From Castanea sativa (taxonomy: Eukaryota > Streptophyta > Magnoliopsida > Fagales > Fagaceae): a DNA stretch of 64,000 nucleotides. Below, in pieces: positions 34,935 to 47,285 of this stretch. The notes under the pieces are model-generated. The model was not told where the DNA came from. It ran no database searches and saw only the letters and a program-made list of their open reading frames with translations. The first letter of the stretch is position 1. Each line of letters begins with the position of its first letter. The stretch is taken from NCBI RefSeq assembly GCF_040712315.1, contig NC_134020.1, positions 13,826,751-13,890,750 of the forward strand. Reading direction: 5' to 3'. The position numbers were made by a program, and so were the translations under genes.

Positions 34935-35594
34935 TCCCAGTCTAGAAAAATGCCAAAAAAGGGGCCAAAACATACATGGAAGGGAAACTAGATTGAGCAC
35001 TGATGAGTGCCAATTGGGACTTCAATAGTGCCGATTGGCACAGGATGAAAATTGGGCCCAAATACGTTTAGCTCAGGTTAGGCCTATCAGGTTCAATTTT
35101 TTAGGGATAAAACTTGACCTAATTCATATCTGTTAATTTTCTAAACAACCCTAACTTATTTTTTAAGCAAACACACCTCTATTAATAGAAGAGAAAATCT
35201 AAAATTCAACACCCCTTTGCCCCTTAACGTAAAGAAACTTTGGAAGTCTGACTTTAAAGTTTTCTTTCTTGTTAAGTGATAATTCTTTAGGACTTAGAGA
35301 GATTCACGCTCTCTAACTCTAAAGCAATTCCCCCTGTAGAATTTGTTCGTGCAATTGACGCAGGTATCACTTTTACTATTTTATTAATATGCATGTTTGA
35401 GTGTTTTTTTTAGCATGTGTATCTAGCTATAGTTTCCATGTTAACATGCGAACAATAATTTATGATATTATTTTATTTTGAATATTTGTTTCATGACAAA
35501 AAATGCAATGATTATATGATTCACATACTTGATTATATAGATTTAAGATGTTCATTATATAATCTTAGATCTATGGTTCTTTGTTAATAAAAGC

Positions 35595-35960
35595 TTTAGA
35601 TCTGAAATTTTTTTCTCTAAAACTCATTCTATTTCATAATTAAAAATCAGATTTGAAATTCTTTCTTTAAAACTCATTTAGTTTCATAATAAAAATCAGA
35701 TATGAAATTCTTTCTTTAAAACTCATTTTGTTTCATAATAAAAAATCAAATTTGAAATTCTTGCTTTAATACTCATTCTTTTTCATAATTAAAAATTAGA
35801 TGTGAAATTCTTTCTTTAAAACTCATTCTTTTTCATAATTAAAAATCGGATTTGAAATCCTTTCTTTAAAAGTCATCCTTTTTATCAATAAAAATCAAAT
35901 CTGAATTTTTCATTAAAAATTCATCTTATTCATACCTAAAATTAGACCTAAGTTTTTCTC
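35595..35960. repeat. 50-bp minisatellite, about seven units, inside the Ogre-type LTR
   Basis: The unit AACTCATT(C/T)...TTTCATAAT.AAAAATCAGAT.TGAAATTCTTTCTTTAA recurs at 35621, 35671, 35720, 35770, 35820, 35870 and 35919, a regular 49-50 bp period. Outer units are the most diverged. Confidence 0.9.
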
Positions 35961-36582
35961 ACCAAAATTTAATAGAATGCTAATCTCCACTTTGTCATCA
36001 AAGATCTTTTTTTTTTTTTTTTAAATAAAAATTGGTATCAGATCTATTTTTAACATTTTTTTTTCCATATTAAATATCAAATCTGGTTTCTTTACACAGA
36101 AGAGTATACATATTTGAAGTCTTTAAATAACATTTTTCCATAGATCTAAATAGCTTGCATAACATGTTACATTTCATAATCTGTTGTATATCATTGTTTA
36201 ACTAGAAGATTGGACTCTGTCTGGGCAAAAGAGGTGTCTAACACCTTTTTATTCTATAACCTAACCCTCGAACCATAGATTTTGGTTCAAAGGAATAGTG
36301 CTTTATCTTTTCTTTTAATAGATTGTAACTAGGAAACTAAGCCTTGTAACCTTTTTTTTATTAGATTGTAAGCTAGGAAACAAAGCTATGTATAGTTCTT
36401 TTTATCAAATTGTAATTCATTCAAATTAATGAGAATTTGTATTATTCAAGATAATTTGTACTCTTTTGTATAGTTTTCTTATTTTTCTTATAAAATAAGT
36501 GGCGACCCTAAATAACCCCAAAAGAGAGGTGCTTATGCCTTTCTATTTTTATTGAGAGCACCAAATGATCCAGTCTCTCACA

Positions 36583-37290
36583 CTCTATACCACCCCACCT
36601 ATACCGAACCAGCTGGCAGTATGAGTACCGAACTCACTAAATTTGGACACACTGAAGAATAGGACAAGAAACGTGGAAGCACTACATGCATCCCCAACCC
36701 ACAATCTCACTGTATGCACACCACTTGACCTGATTGTGGCTTCAATTCTGGGTCCTTCAAGCCACACGGTATGCTTGCCTAAAGATTCCATTCTCTCTAG
36801 CTAGAACATCAACCCAAAAGGGCCTCTAGACACAACCAAGACCACACCTATCCAAGCCTAGAACCATAGAAGTCCAATTCCCTTTACATAAACCCACACT
36901 AAGCCCATTTCCCCAAAATCCAGCCCATACCCATCATTAGCTCCCCCCACCCACAACTTAACCTTGAAGAGATCCCTAACCCCAAACACATCAATCCCTA
37001 ATTCCAGTTTAGACTCCAATCAATCCTTCCAGAGAAAAATCACCAAGGATGAGGTTGATCACTTCGCAAAAAGGCTTAAGATGAACATAGCTAGTCCTGA
37101 AGCTGTCTACTTCGATCCTTGACCTCTTAAAAGTTGGCCTTTCCAGAATTTAGGGCTAACCTCTTAAAATCAGAGCAAGAAGAGCAGTACACCACACGAA
37201 TAACCACACTGGTTCCCTATCAACGATCAATTAATTAGTAGCTGGATCTATGGTCAAGGAGGTGGGCCTTATCATGCCCTCAACGGTGCC
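36583..37290 (+). pseudogene. LINE ORF1 C-terminal part and inter-ORF region
   Basis: Pro- and polar-rich, frame-broken text follows the inserted LTR (for example QPIPIISSPHPQLNLEEIPN near 36920-36980). Plant L1 ORF1 proteins usually end in such a proline-rich, poorly conserved tail. No single frame is open. The assignment rests on position between ORF1's zinc knuckle and ORF2. Confidence 0.5.
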
Positions 37291-40200
37291 ATGAAAATCC
37301 TTGGAAGGAACTACCGCGACAACTGCATCCCCGTGACAATGCGAGCCCTTAAGGCTCAAATAAAAAGTTCAAAGCCTAATATCCTCTTTCTCTGCAAAAT
37401 GAAAGCTTCCAAGGATCGCATGGATCGGGTGATGAACTCTCTTAATTTCTCTTTCAATTTTACTATAGATGCTAAAGGAGTAGCTAGAGGCCTTAGTTTA
37501 ATGTGGAATGCTGGTACTATGGTTAATCCAGTTGATTTTAATAAAGATTTAATCGATGTAAATATTCCGGATGCTACTTGTGATTGGAACTTAGTTGGCT
37601 TCTATGACCCTCCTTACACGGCCAAGAAAAAGAAGGCTTGGGAAAATCTAGCTTCCTTACTCGTGTCCTTTCATTGCCCTTAGCTCTGTATGGGGGATTT
37701 CAACTTCACACTTAGTGATGATGAAACAAATAGTGGCAACAAAGGGAGACCTTCTTTTAATAACTGTCTGTAAGAGTTAATGTTCGATACTTGTGCTATC
37801 AACTTAGGCTTCTCTAGAAACCAATTCACATGGGCCAGAGGTAAATGAGGCAATGTAGCCATCAAAAAGAGGCTTGATATAGTTATTTCTAGCATATCGT
37901 GGAGATTGGCCTTCACTAAAGCTTGCATTTCCTATCTCAGAGCCATTAATATGGATCATACACCTATTCTGCTCAACTCTAACCTGAGTGAATCCTTTGC
38001 ATATAGATCCTTCGGCTTTGAAGTAGCATGGATCAAAGATCTAGGGACTTATGACATTATCAAGAATGCTTGGAACCAGGAATCTTCAAGCTCTGAGTTC
38101 ACTAAGCTCTGTCAAAATCAAGAAGCCATTAGATGAGCTCTTCGCAAATGGAACAAGGAAGTGTTTGCCCACTGTCAAGATAAAATCAACACACTTCTTA
38201 CCAAAATCAAAGATAGTCATAGCAGAGAAAGCTCCGATCACAACGAACTAGTAGAAACTGCACTGCAAGCTTAGTTGGTTAAGTGGCTTGCCAAGAGCGA
38301 GATCCTATGGAGACAAAAGTCCAGGGAGTTATGGTTACAATATGGTGATAGGAATACAAAATTTTTCCACCTCTTTGCTATTATTCAGAGGCACTGGAAC
38401 AATATAGACAACATCAGAGATAACAATGGTGAATGGATCTTACACACTGGGCAAATCAAGAAACCTTTCTAGGATGGGTTTAAAGCTTTTCAAAAAGGAG
38501 GAGGTCTCATTCCCAAATAATTTAGAAATCTTCATCCTTCCCACCATCTCTGAATCCAAAAACATCCTACTCTCCTCAATCCCCACTCCTAAACAAATCA
38601 AGAGTACATTATTTAACATGGAAGACCAAAAAGCCCTTGGCCCGAATGGGTTCCTTGCCATTTTCTACAAGAGATATTGGGATGTGGTGGGGAAAGCAAT
38701 CACTCAAGCAGTCACCTCCTTCTTTGTGGAGGGTTCCATGCCTAAGGAGATAAACAACTCGCTTATAGTTCTCATCCCCAAGTCCTAAAGCCCTTCCACT
38801 ATTAACAACTTTAGACCTATCACCTATGCAATGTAGTATACAAAATCATATCCAAGCTACCTCTCCTCCACAAACTCATCTCCCCAACCCAATCGGCTTT
38901 TATCCCCGAAAGATGGATAGCGGAGAATCAAGTAATAGTTCAAGAGATGCTTCACAGTTTCATGAACAGAAAGATGAAGTCTGGCTTGATGGCTATAAAA
39001 TTGGACCTTCAAAAGGCCTACAATAGATTGAATTGGAACTTCCTTAAATAAGTGTTGCTCAAATTCAACTTTAGTGAGATCTTCACGTCCTAGATCATGG
39101 CTTGTGTATCCACTATCTTTAGAGGTGCTTATTAATGGAGGGAAATCAAATCAGTTCAAACAAAGCAAATGCATTAGGCAAGGAGACCCCCTCTCATGAT
39201 ATTTGTTCATTCTAGCCCAAGAAGTCCTCTCCAACATCAGTGGGCCAGCCATCACACATGTCATGTATGTTGACGACATTGTGTTATTCTCCAAGGCAAC
39301 TAGAAAAGAAGCAACAACATTAAACTATTGCCTAGACAAGTACTGCAGGTGGTATGGCCAAAGCATCAACAAATCTAGTATATATTTCTCTAAGCATACT
39401 CAAAGGCAATCAACAAGGGCTATCAAACAAATCTTCTAAATGAAAAGCCTCAAGAAAGATTCCATCTACCTAGGAGCGCCACTATTTATGTCCTAATCTC
39501 CCTCCAAAGATTTCAAGTACCTCCAAAGCAAACTTAAAGTCAGCCTCTTGGGTTGGAGAGGTAAGACCCTTTCTAGGGCAGGCAGAAGCACCCTAATCAC
39601 CTTAGTGGCCCAAAATCTCCCCAATTACGCTCTGTCCTAGTTCAAAGTCCCAGGAAGCATTTGTGACAAGTTGGATGCCTTAACCAGGCATTTCTGGTGG
39701 AAACCAAAGAACCAAGAGGGCAAATTATTGGCCTTGACAGATAAATTATGTTGTCCCAAAGCTCAAGGAGGATTGGGTTTCAAAAAAGCTGCAGATATCA
39801 ATATCGCCCTCCTTGCAAAGCTCACCTAGATGATCGCCTCAAAGTGTGACAGCCTTTACATGTCAATCCTCAGAGCGAAATACAAAGTCAGGAAAAACTG
39901 GTTGTTCGCAAACAAACCGAAGATTTGCTCTCCTATACGGAGGGCCATTGAAGGCGCCAAAAATATCATTGCAAAGGGTGCTTGCTACCAAATTGGTGAT
40001 GGTTCCTTGGTTGCTGTATGGAACAGCCCTTGAGTATCTCAACTGATTGACCATGACCTGCACGCATGGAATGCAAGCCTGATCGCCCATATCTTCGAAG
40101 CCCAATCGGCCCAAGCTATCCTCTCCATCCCTATCCCAACAAGGCCAAGACCTGATACAGTCATCTGGACACCTACTCCCAAAGGCGATTTCTCTATCAA

Positions 40201-41170
40201 GTTAGCTTATAGCATCTCAACAGACCATATAACCACAATTCCTGGCCCAAACATCAAGTGGATGAAACTTTGGAAGTTCAAAGCCTCGGAGCACATTAAA
40301 ATGCTTCTATGGAGAATCGGGTCCAATGCCTTGCCCACATATGAGAACCTACTGAGGAAAATGCCCATCCAAAATCTAGGATGTATATTTTTGCAATCAT
40401 GATATTGAATCCACCACCCACCTCTTCATTGGCTGCATATTCACTAGAAGCATCTGCTTTGCTTGCTGCTGGGGGCTCAAGCCTGAAGAACACTCTATCT
40501 CCACAAGCGTAAGTTTGATCAAGATGGTTCAAGAACACCCCAAGGCTCCTGATCTTCTAGAGAACCATTGGAGCATTGCCTTAATTATGGCGCTAGTGCT
40601 GATGTAGTATGAAGCACAAGAAACCATATTATTTTCTCAGGCATCCCTCCAAACCCAGCTACCTCCATCATAAGCTTCAACCGCAAACTAGCTGAATTTA
40701 AAGCGCTGAGCACAATCACATCGCCTCCAAAGAACCCCCCTCTAACCCCTAGTCGTGGCTGGCAACTTCCACATTGCGGATGGCTCAAGTTGAACGTGGA
40801 TGCTGCCACCTCCCCAACCTCAACAGCGCTATTAGTAGTTGCCAATAATGACAAAGGAGTGGCAGTAAAGCTTTGGGCCAAGAACCACCAGCTTTGCTCC
40901 GCGCTCCAAGCAGAAGCATCTGCCATTTTATGGGCTACACAGCTTGCCAAAGATGAAAATTGGGACATGATTATCTTTGAAGGAGATTCTAAAGCTTGTT
41001 TTGATGCACTCACGACCCCACTTTGCCATCCTAATTGGGTCATTAGTAGTATTATTAGTAACATCTTTGTTCTCAAGGAGTCGTTTAATTTTTGTCTTCT
41101 TAATTGGGTCAAGAGAGTTTTTAATGCAGTCGCTCATATCGTTGCAAAGCTCTTCATTAACTCTGTTTAG
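37291..41170 (+). pseudogene. LINE ORF2: endonuclease, reverse transcriptase, zf-RVT, RNase H
   Basis: ORF2 starts MKILGRNYRD, matching the usual MKILSWNCRG. The apurinic-type endonuclease (37291-38000) shows ILFLCKMKAS, the GDFNF active-site block near 37689 and MDHTPILL near 37960, where families have SDH. RT (38560-39440) has EDQKALGPNGFLAIFYKRYW, KLDLQKAYNRLNW and the catalytic MYVDDIVLFSK (near 39266-39300). A zf-RVT-like stretch (40250-40520) keeps KMLLWRIGSNALPT. The C-terminal RNase H (40775-41170) shows LNVDAA, QAEASAILWA and FEGDSKACFDAL, so the D-E-D residues remain. Many stops (for example 37681, 38134, 38470, 38786) and frameshifts kill it. Confidence 0.92.
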
Positions 41171-41252
41171 TTCTTTTCTTTTAATAATCAGAGTCTTCCG
41201 AATGTTGTGTTTTGTCCTCTTGTTTAATAACATTGACGTTTACCAAAAAGGC

Positions 41253-41268
41253 AAAAAAAAAAAAAAAA
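41253..41268 (+). terminator. LINE poly(A) tail
   Basis: Sixteen As directly precede the 3' target-site duplication, about 85 bp after the RNase H stop. Confidence 0.9.
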
Positions 41269-41282
41269 GCATCCAATACGAG

Positions 41283-41758
41283 ACAATTTAGGAGAAGAAC
41301 CTTTATATTAACTGCTAGTCATTAATTACTAGTCACTAACCTGTACTATGCATAGAAACTACCTATTTGTGAGGTAGACTAAAATAATTTTATAAAATTT
41401 TAAATTGAATAAGAAACTACATCATTATATGATTTGCTCTTGTATGACTTCAATTTGTGTTGCAATTTGATGAAGAAGTCATTACTTAAACATGCAATGA
41501 CTTACAAAAAATTTGTTAGACAGTTTTAAATACTGTAAAAAAAATAACTCAAAAATTCAGATATTAAAATTTCTGAAAGACTAAAAAATATTAAAGAATC
41601 AAATAATTCACTACTTAGAAATTATTGAAACAAAACAAAATATATATGACTAAACAATAGAGAAATATGAGAGAAAGATAGGTTACAATCTAAAGAATAA
41701 TCTATGGCTATAACTATTGAAAGGAATCAAAAGATTCAGAGCCTACACATTACAGATA

Positions 41759-41794
<36 letters not shown>

Positions 41795-42192
41795 CTACAC
41801 AAATTCATATGTTAAAAATTTCAAAATACCAAATAAGATATATAATTAAAGAATAAGTTATTGAAACAATTCAAAAAATATATAATTATTCAAAAGAGAA
41901 ATATAAGAAAAAAGAAAAAGTACACAAACCCATAAAGCAGTAAATTTTAAATTTTAACGGGTTTAAACTTTAAACGAACCTTATCAGCATGTGACCCACA
42001 CTAAAAATGTTGAGCAGGAGCCCACGTTGAAATAATGAAAGTCATAACTCCTCTTAATATATTGTATATAAGCTCTCTGCCTAAGAAATTAACATACTTT
42101 CATATCGTGAGGTGAAACAAAGACATATGCAGTAGCAGCAATATCAAATTTCAATTATTGCAAACTTTTTTATCTTGTAAAAAATGGCTATA
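41283..42192. other. Gene-free AT-rich spacer
   Basis: No coding signal. A degraded Helitron-like start (CTAGTCACTAACCTGTACTA near 41329) and a (GT)n run are the only features seen. Confidence 0.5.
41762..41793. repeat. (GT)n microsatellite
   Basis: Sixteen uninterrupted TG/GT units. Confidence 0.97.
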
Positions 42193-42197
42193 GAGAG

Positions 42198-42950
42198 TGT
42201 GGGGAGTAAAAGGACCCAAGCAGGCATTTGGGCCTTTGGGCTCTAGCAAGGAGGTCCGGCCTATCTTCAAATTAAGAACTTGTCCAATCGGCCCATACGC
42301 CGAGGGTCCGAGCACACGTCCGAGGGTGAATTCCTCCTCGGATAGACCCAAGAGAATTTGAAGATTCACTATGAAGGTCAAGGCAGAAAGCCGGAAAGAC
42401 TGTTGGTTAAGAGGGGGAACCCCTGAACCTTTTAGATACACCAGTGTTAGAAAAATATCATAAGCAAAGGCTGCCACCTCCACATTAAAGACTCTGCACC
42501 TACCTCCCTGGCCGCATTAATGGGGAAGTGACCCCTGAACAGTAGAACCGAAACTTCTGGTTGCTATTCAAAGTACTAAGAGAAAAAATATCTATGGGGG
42601 AGGAGATGGGAGCAACACGTGGATAAAGCACTAAGGCAAGGAGTATTTAAAGGGGGTGAAGGTCAAAGAATGGGGAGGATCAGGCAATAACCAAGAAAGA
42701 AATTAAGAATTGTAAACCTTTAAGAAAAAAAGAGAAATAATACAGAAGTGGTCTTCGGCTTACGTCCGAGGAGGCCAATTTGCCATTATCATCTTCTATT
42801 TACAAGTATCTTTACACCGTAGCATGTTATCAAGTTCTCAGTACCTCTAACTTACATTTCAAACTCACGCTCTACAAATTTCATTGTTTAAGGCTCGTTG
42901 GGCCTGAGCCCATAATTGTCTTTGGGTCCAGGTGCAATTGTGCACTTACA
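42198..42950 (+). mobile_element. Solo LTR, probably Ty3/gypsy, TSD GAGAG
   Basis: It starts TGTGGGGAGTAAAAGGACCC and ends GGTGCAATTGTGCACTTACA, with GAGAG on both sides (42193-42197 and 42951-42955). It is GC-richer than its surroundings, with CGAGG/CCTCGG words (42300-42345, 42760-42770) and a TATTTAAAGG box near 42645. There is no PBS or coding sequence. Confidence 0.9.
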
Positions 42951-42955
42951 GAGAG

Positions 42956-45900
42956 TATGATGGTTTATGTACAAAAGTTAATTTTCGAAAAATACATAAA
43001 AAAATAAAATAATTTTTTTTAACAAAGCAGAGGAGAAGAAAATAACAGAAGAATTGGTCATACCTCTACTTGGCTTTTTTAAAAAAATACTGGGGTTTGC
43101 ACCGCTTTTATAGTGTTCATGATTAACCTCGCAAATTTGGAGACAAATTATCAACGTTTGAGTTTGAGTTTAAGTTAAATTTATTAGAGAGATAAAGTTT
43201 CACTCTGTGTTAAGTTTGGACTAAATAAAAATAATTTTATTTTAAAAAATGATAATAATGTGGCAAGCTTTGGAAAGGTTAATAAAAAGTCAAAGGTTTC
43301 AGTTTTTTATATATAATAGTCACTAACCCGTGCGATGCATGGGTTTATCTCTTCATGTTGCTTTTGATATGAAACATGTAACATCAATTAGAACATGTTC
43401 TTAGCAACTATAAATGCCACCATAAAAAAGTTTCACACCTAAAGCATTTCTAGGTGTAATGTAGTTTTGGCTATTACAAAGTGTTTTTTTTTTTTTTTTT
43501 TTAGAAACCATTAACAATTGTGCAAAAATTTTATAAATTGAAAGTATGAAAAGTCTATAGATTAAAAAACAGAAGTGGATAGTACATTTCACCTTGTGTA
43601 GTAACTCATAAAACAAATGATTAAAAGCATAAAATCATATTTCCAAAGTGAATCACACCCTTTGCTAAGGAGACAAATTGAAGCATTCTAACATCTTAAT
43701 TCATGTGTAGTACACTGCAATATTTTGAGATATTTTTCTTGATGGATTCTCCTCAAATGTTTTGGTACGTCCATTTGGAACATTCACTTTCCACTTCAAT
43801 TGCTCATCATCTGAATCAAAAAATTCAATTGATACTCTACCCAAGATGGAAATTCCTACACTTTTTGTTTTCTCAAGCACTGAGATTCATACACATATGT
43901 ACATAAATACACACACATACACACACATATATATATATAAACAAACTGAATAATAGATTAACAACAAAAATATTTAAGTTCATTTGCTTTTTTTTTTTTT
44001 TTTGGGAGTTAGGTAGATAATGAGGGAGGGAAATATGGGGGTTAATCTAATATAAGGTACCACAAAAATGCGCCTGAAATTTTTTATTTTGGTTTTAAAA
44101 ATTAATGAAACTTTATTTCTGTAAAGAATCAGATTTCTTTTCTAAACTTAAGAACACCATCAATCTTAACTTACTATTAGCCTAACAGATATGATAAATG
44201 CCATCCTACTTAAATGAGTTTTCAAATATTAAGTAATTAACTTCTTCATATGATCTGAGTTCTAAAAGAATGCTAGGCCTAGGAGTTGCACAATGCACTG
44301 AACATTTTCTTTTTTCTTTTTTCCTTTTTTCAAATAATGCAGTAGCCGGGTATACATACTGATATTTTCAATGGTTAGTTCTTTACTCTCTTTTTTTTTT
44401 TTTTTTAAAGTTTTGTTACTATCATTAGGTATATGTTGAGTGATGAAATTTATTCACCTAACAAAGAAAAATAAAATAAAAAAGAATGATTTAAGAAACA
44501 ATTAAGAGGCAGCATCTCAGTTAATACAAAAGGAAAAAAGTTGATTTTTCTTTAGGGAAAAAATTGAACTTAGTACTATTTATTAGGAGTTTTACGTATT
44601 TGTTGTCTATTGAAATCAATTCATCAAACAAAGAGAGAGACTCATTAAGCTTGAAGTTCACAATATGTCTCCAGTCAATAAGGACTATCATGGTTTGTGA
44701 GGGCTAGCCAGTTATGGCTAAAAGATCAAACGTGCATGAATTTTGTGCTCTATTAGAATTTGAGCACAAGATGGTAATCTAGTAGAACCATCATTTACAT
44801 ATTTATGGAATCTAAACAGTGTCAACCCCAACCAAGTATCATACACAATAGAAATGATTTTTGCTAGGGACTAAGATTGACCTGTGTTTTACAACAAGCC
44901 CTTGCCATACACAGGTGCACATGCATACAAACAAACACATACATCTGATTATACTCTCATGGAAAAAGGGGTGATGCTCACCACAGAGATTCAGTTCTCT
45001 GATAACAACAACAGTGGTTCAATTCTGGCTAGTCCAGTATATCACATAGCATACCTAACTTGTAGCCAATGCAGCACTGCTCTCATGATTGGTTCTCTAT
45101 ATTTTGAACTTCCTCTAAACAACAGTTCCAATTGGAGAACCTTGGGACTCTTAAGTTATGGACTAAATAGATTGATGTATAAAAGGGACAACAAATCACC
45201 CATTCACTCTTGCTTAGGTGGTAAATTGAATGATATCTTTAGAAAGTCAAAATTGGTAGAGATTTATTGGAAATTTAGAATTTAATTTAGAAAAATCACC
45301 TAAGAAGGAACCTGAAAAAAAAAATTCAAAAATTCAGAAAATACAAAACATCATAAAGAAGTAAACAATGACAATCTCAGCTTTAAAATTTTTAAACTGA
45401 ATCCATACAAATTTGTACCAACCAAAAAGTTCAATTGGTAAGTCAAAATGCAAATCTCAACCACAAATGAAAAGAAAAACAGCCTCAACTTAAAAAACAA
45501 AATTCCTATATCAAAACCAATAAATATGCAAGCAGATTCCATTTTCAAATTCTTTCTAGAAACATATTAACAATAAATATGTAAGAAACAGTACAAAATA
45601 AAGGAGAAGACCGGTAAATACCTAGTTATTCTAGTTTTGCAGTTTCTGAATTGTTCAAATAGTAGGATTTGTGTAACGTATTATGAGTTTTACACATATA
45701 TAGAGAATCCACAGTTTCAAATAACCCAAACAATAGAATGTTAAATCCCTGTCGGCAAAACAGTAAGAATCCAATTTTCAACCCACATTTAGGAAACATT
45801 AATAGAAGAGAACAGATTGAATAAACCTCAATGTAACTACAACTGGAAAGGAACTACACGTGCAGTCATAAACTTCTTTCTGAAGGAAAAAAATGCAAGC

Positions 45901-46260
45901 CTTATAGGAGCATTAAAATACTTTTGCAACCTTATCCAAGAAAACATTACAATTATCCTTTCAAAACTAACAAATCCCAAGAAAAAAAAAAACCAAGAAA
46001 AACACAAAGGCTTAAAAGAAAAAAATGACCTCTTTACATAGATATGGAGAGTGCCACCTAATTGAAAAATTAAAAAGTAGCAAAACCCAAAAACTGAAAA
46101 TTCCTAATAACAATTCAGGTAGAATTTGATCTTCTAGGTGTATACTTCTTTGACCCATATGAACCGCACTTGCACATAACTCTAAGATGGGGAGAAAATA
46201 AAATAATAAATAAGCATCTTAATTAATCCTTCAACAAAACAAACAAAATGTTGATGTAAG
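42956..46260. other. Gene-free region between the solo LTR and the large nested element
   Basis: AT-rich sequence with poly-T runs. The 133-codon plus frame at 44884-45285 has no motif, no helix-forming pattern and no homologue that I recognise, so I do not call it a gene. Text near 45746-45810 repeats that at 17655-17715 and 11775-11840. Confidence 0.5.
43317..43345 (+). other. Helitron-like 5'-terminal motif
   Basis: ATAGTCACTAACCCGTGCGA followed by TGCATGGGTT holds the palindrome AACCC(N11)GGGTT. See also 8452-8484; both are followed by TTTGATATGAAACAT. Confidence 0.45.
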
Positions 46261-46265
46261 GAGTG

Positions 46266-47214
46266 TGTTAGGGTCATATTTTATGTAAATGACTAATCCT
46301 TTGACAAAATGCACTTTACTTGCAATTGGGTAGATCTAAGTTAGGTTTAATACATCAAGAAATATGTTGTTCAAGCATATCAAGTTTTTGTATTAAAGAC
46401 ATGAAGATTAATCCAAGAAACAAGTGAAAAAAAGTTATCTCATTAAGGCTCGACAGAGAGCTCGACAGATACTGCTATGGAGACTAAATGAGAAGCTCGA
46501 CAGATGGCTCGATAGAAGCTCAATCTATTGAGAATTATGATTTTCAGTTTTCCAAATCTGAAATTCAGCCCAAGCTTATGTATTTATTTAGGATTTTTTC
46601 TCTCACAACCCTAGACATATATAAGGCTTATTTTAAGAGCTGTTACACATGGATATAAAGACCAAGAGTTTATTTTTCTCTGTGAGAAGCTACTGCGTTT
46701 ATTCGCCATAGGGTTTTGTAACTAAGTGTTTCTTGATCTCCATTATTGACGAAGTGAAGAACTTTGTAGCCAACAACATCCATTCAACTTGTTGGAGTTA
46801 GTCACGTACTGGGATCCGTGCAAAAGGCTTAATCACAAATTGAAGATTTGTGCATCAAGAGAAATAATGCCACTACAAGAACAAGTCCAGTTGGGTATTG
46901 GAGCAAAGATTCAACTGTAAGTTGGTATTTCGGGATAGGCCAAGGTAGTGGTAAGATTCCTTATACTTGTAACCTCTTGATTGTTGATTAGTGGATTCTT
47001 GGGAGTGGTGACCTTAAAATCACCTAGTGAGATTTTTGTCTTGCGAGAGGTTTTCCCCATTTGTCAACAAATCACCATGTTTAATATATTTTTTGCTGCA
47101 TTTAGTATTTTGGGTGATTTGTTGGTGCCTCCACGATTTGCATGCAATTTAACCTAATTAATCAACTCGAGTAATTAAATTAATTAACTAGGGTCAAGCT
47201 ATCTTATCCCAACA
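46266..47214 (+). repeat. 5' LTR of the outer element
   Basis: 949 bp, from TGTTAGGGTCATATT to TTATCCCAACA, followed by the PBS. A cluster of GCTCGACAGA-type words lies at 46448-46520 and is kept, more diverged, in the 3' LTR. Confidence 0.93.
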
Positions 47215-47216
47215 AG

Positions 47217-47228
47217 TGGTATCAGAGC
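47217..47228 (+). promoter_or_regulatory. Primer binding site (tRNA-iMet type)
   Basis: TGGTATCAGAGC, two bases after the 5' LTR. Confidence 0.95.
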
Positions 47229-47285
47229 TGACACACTCAGATTAGGTTTTAATCTTTGTTGTGTGAGTCATTGACTCTTGTTGTT

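Larger units (their letters stand above)
30279..36582 (+). mobile_element. Ogre/Tat-type solo LTR inserted in LINE ORF1, itself interrupted
   Basis: Left part 30279-30623 starts TGTAGACACCCAATTTTGCA. Right part 34935-36582 ends CTCTCACA. The flanks CTCTG (30274-30278) and CTCTA (36583-36587) are a probable TSD with one change. Phrases such as GGGCAAAAGAGGTGTCTAAC (near 36222) and AAGTGGCGACCCTAAATAAC (near 36498) are ones I associate with Ogre/Tat LTRs. The two parts sum to about 2 kb. No PBS, coding sequence or second LTR is present. Lineage is by recollection of phrasing only. Confidence 0.65.
29320..41268 (+). mobile_element. L1-type LINE, split by a nested LTR, with 14-bp TSDs
   Basis: The 5' flank GCATCCAATAAGAG (29306-29319) recurs as GCATCCAATACGAG (41269-41282) right after a 16-base poly(A). 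It is a 14-bp target-site duplication with one mismatch. Between them lie ORF1 (29434-30278 plus 36583-37290) and ORF2 (37291-41170) in the correct order. Removing the insertion at 30279-36582 leaves about 5.6 kb, a normal length for a plant L1. The 5' end therefore looks close to full length. Confidence 0.85.

Noticed and set aside
35595..35960. Regular 50-bp repeats as a possible CRISPR-like array
   Set aside because: The units are contiguous, with no unique spacers, in a plant LTR; it is a minisatellite.
40585..41233. Minus-strand ORFs of 175 and 101 codons
   Set aside because: Antisense shadows of the LINE RNase H and zf-RVT region, which has matching domain motifs on the plus strand.
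41328..41355. Third Helitron-like start as a separate feature
   Set aside because: Too degraded (palindrome lost) to list by itself; kept only as supporting similarity.
42151..42483. 110-codon minus-strand ORF
   Set aside because: It lies across the left boundary of the GAGAG-flanked solo LTR and has no motif.
44884..45285. 133-codon plus-strand ORF
   Set aside because: No recognisable motif, unremarkable composition for AT-rich DNA, no splice or promoter context.
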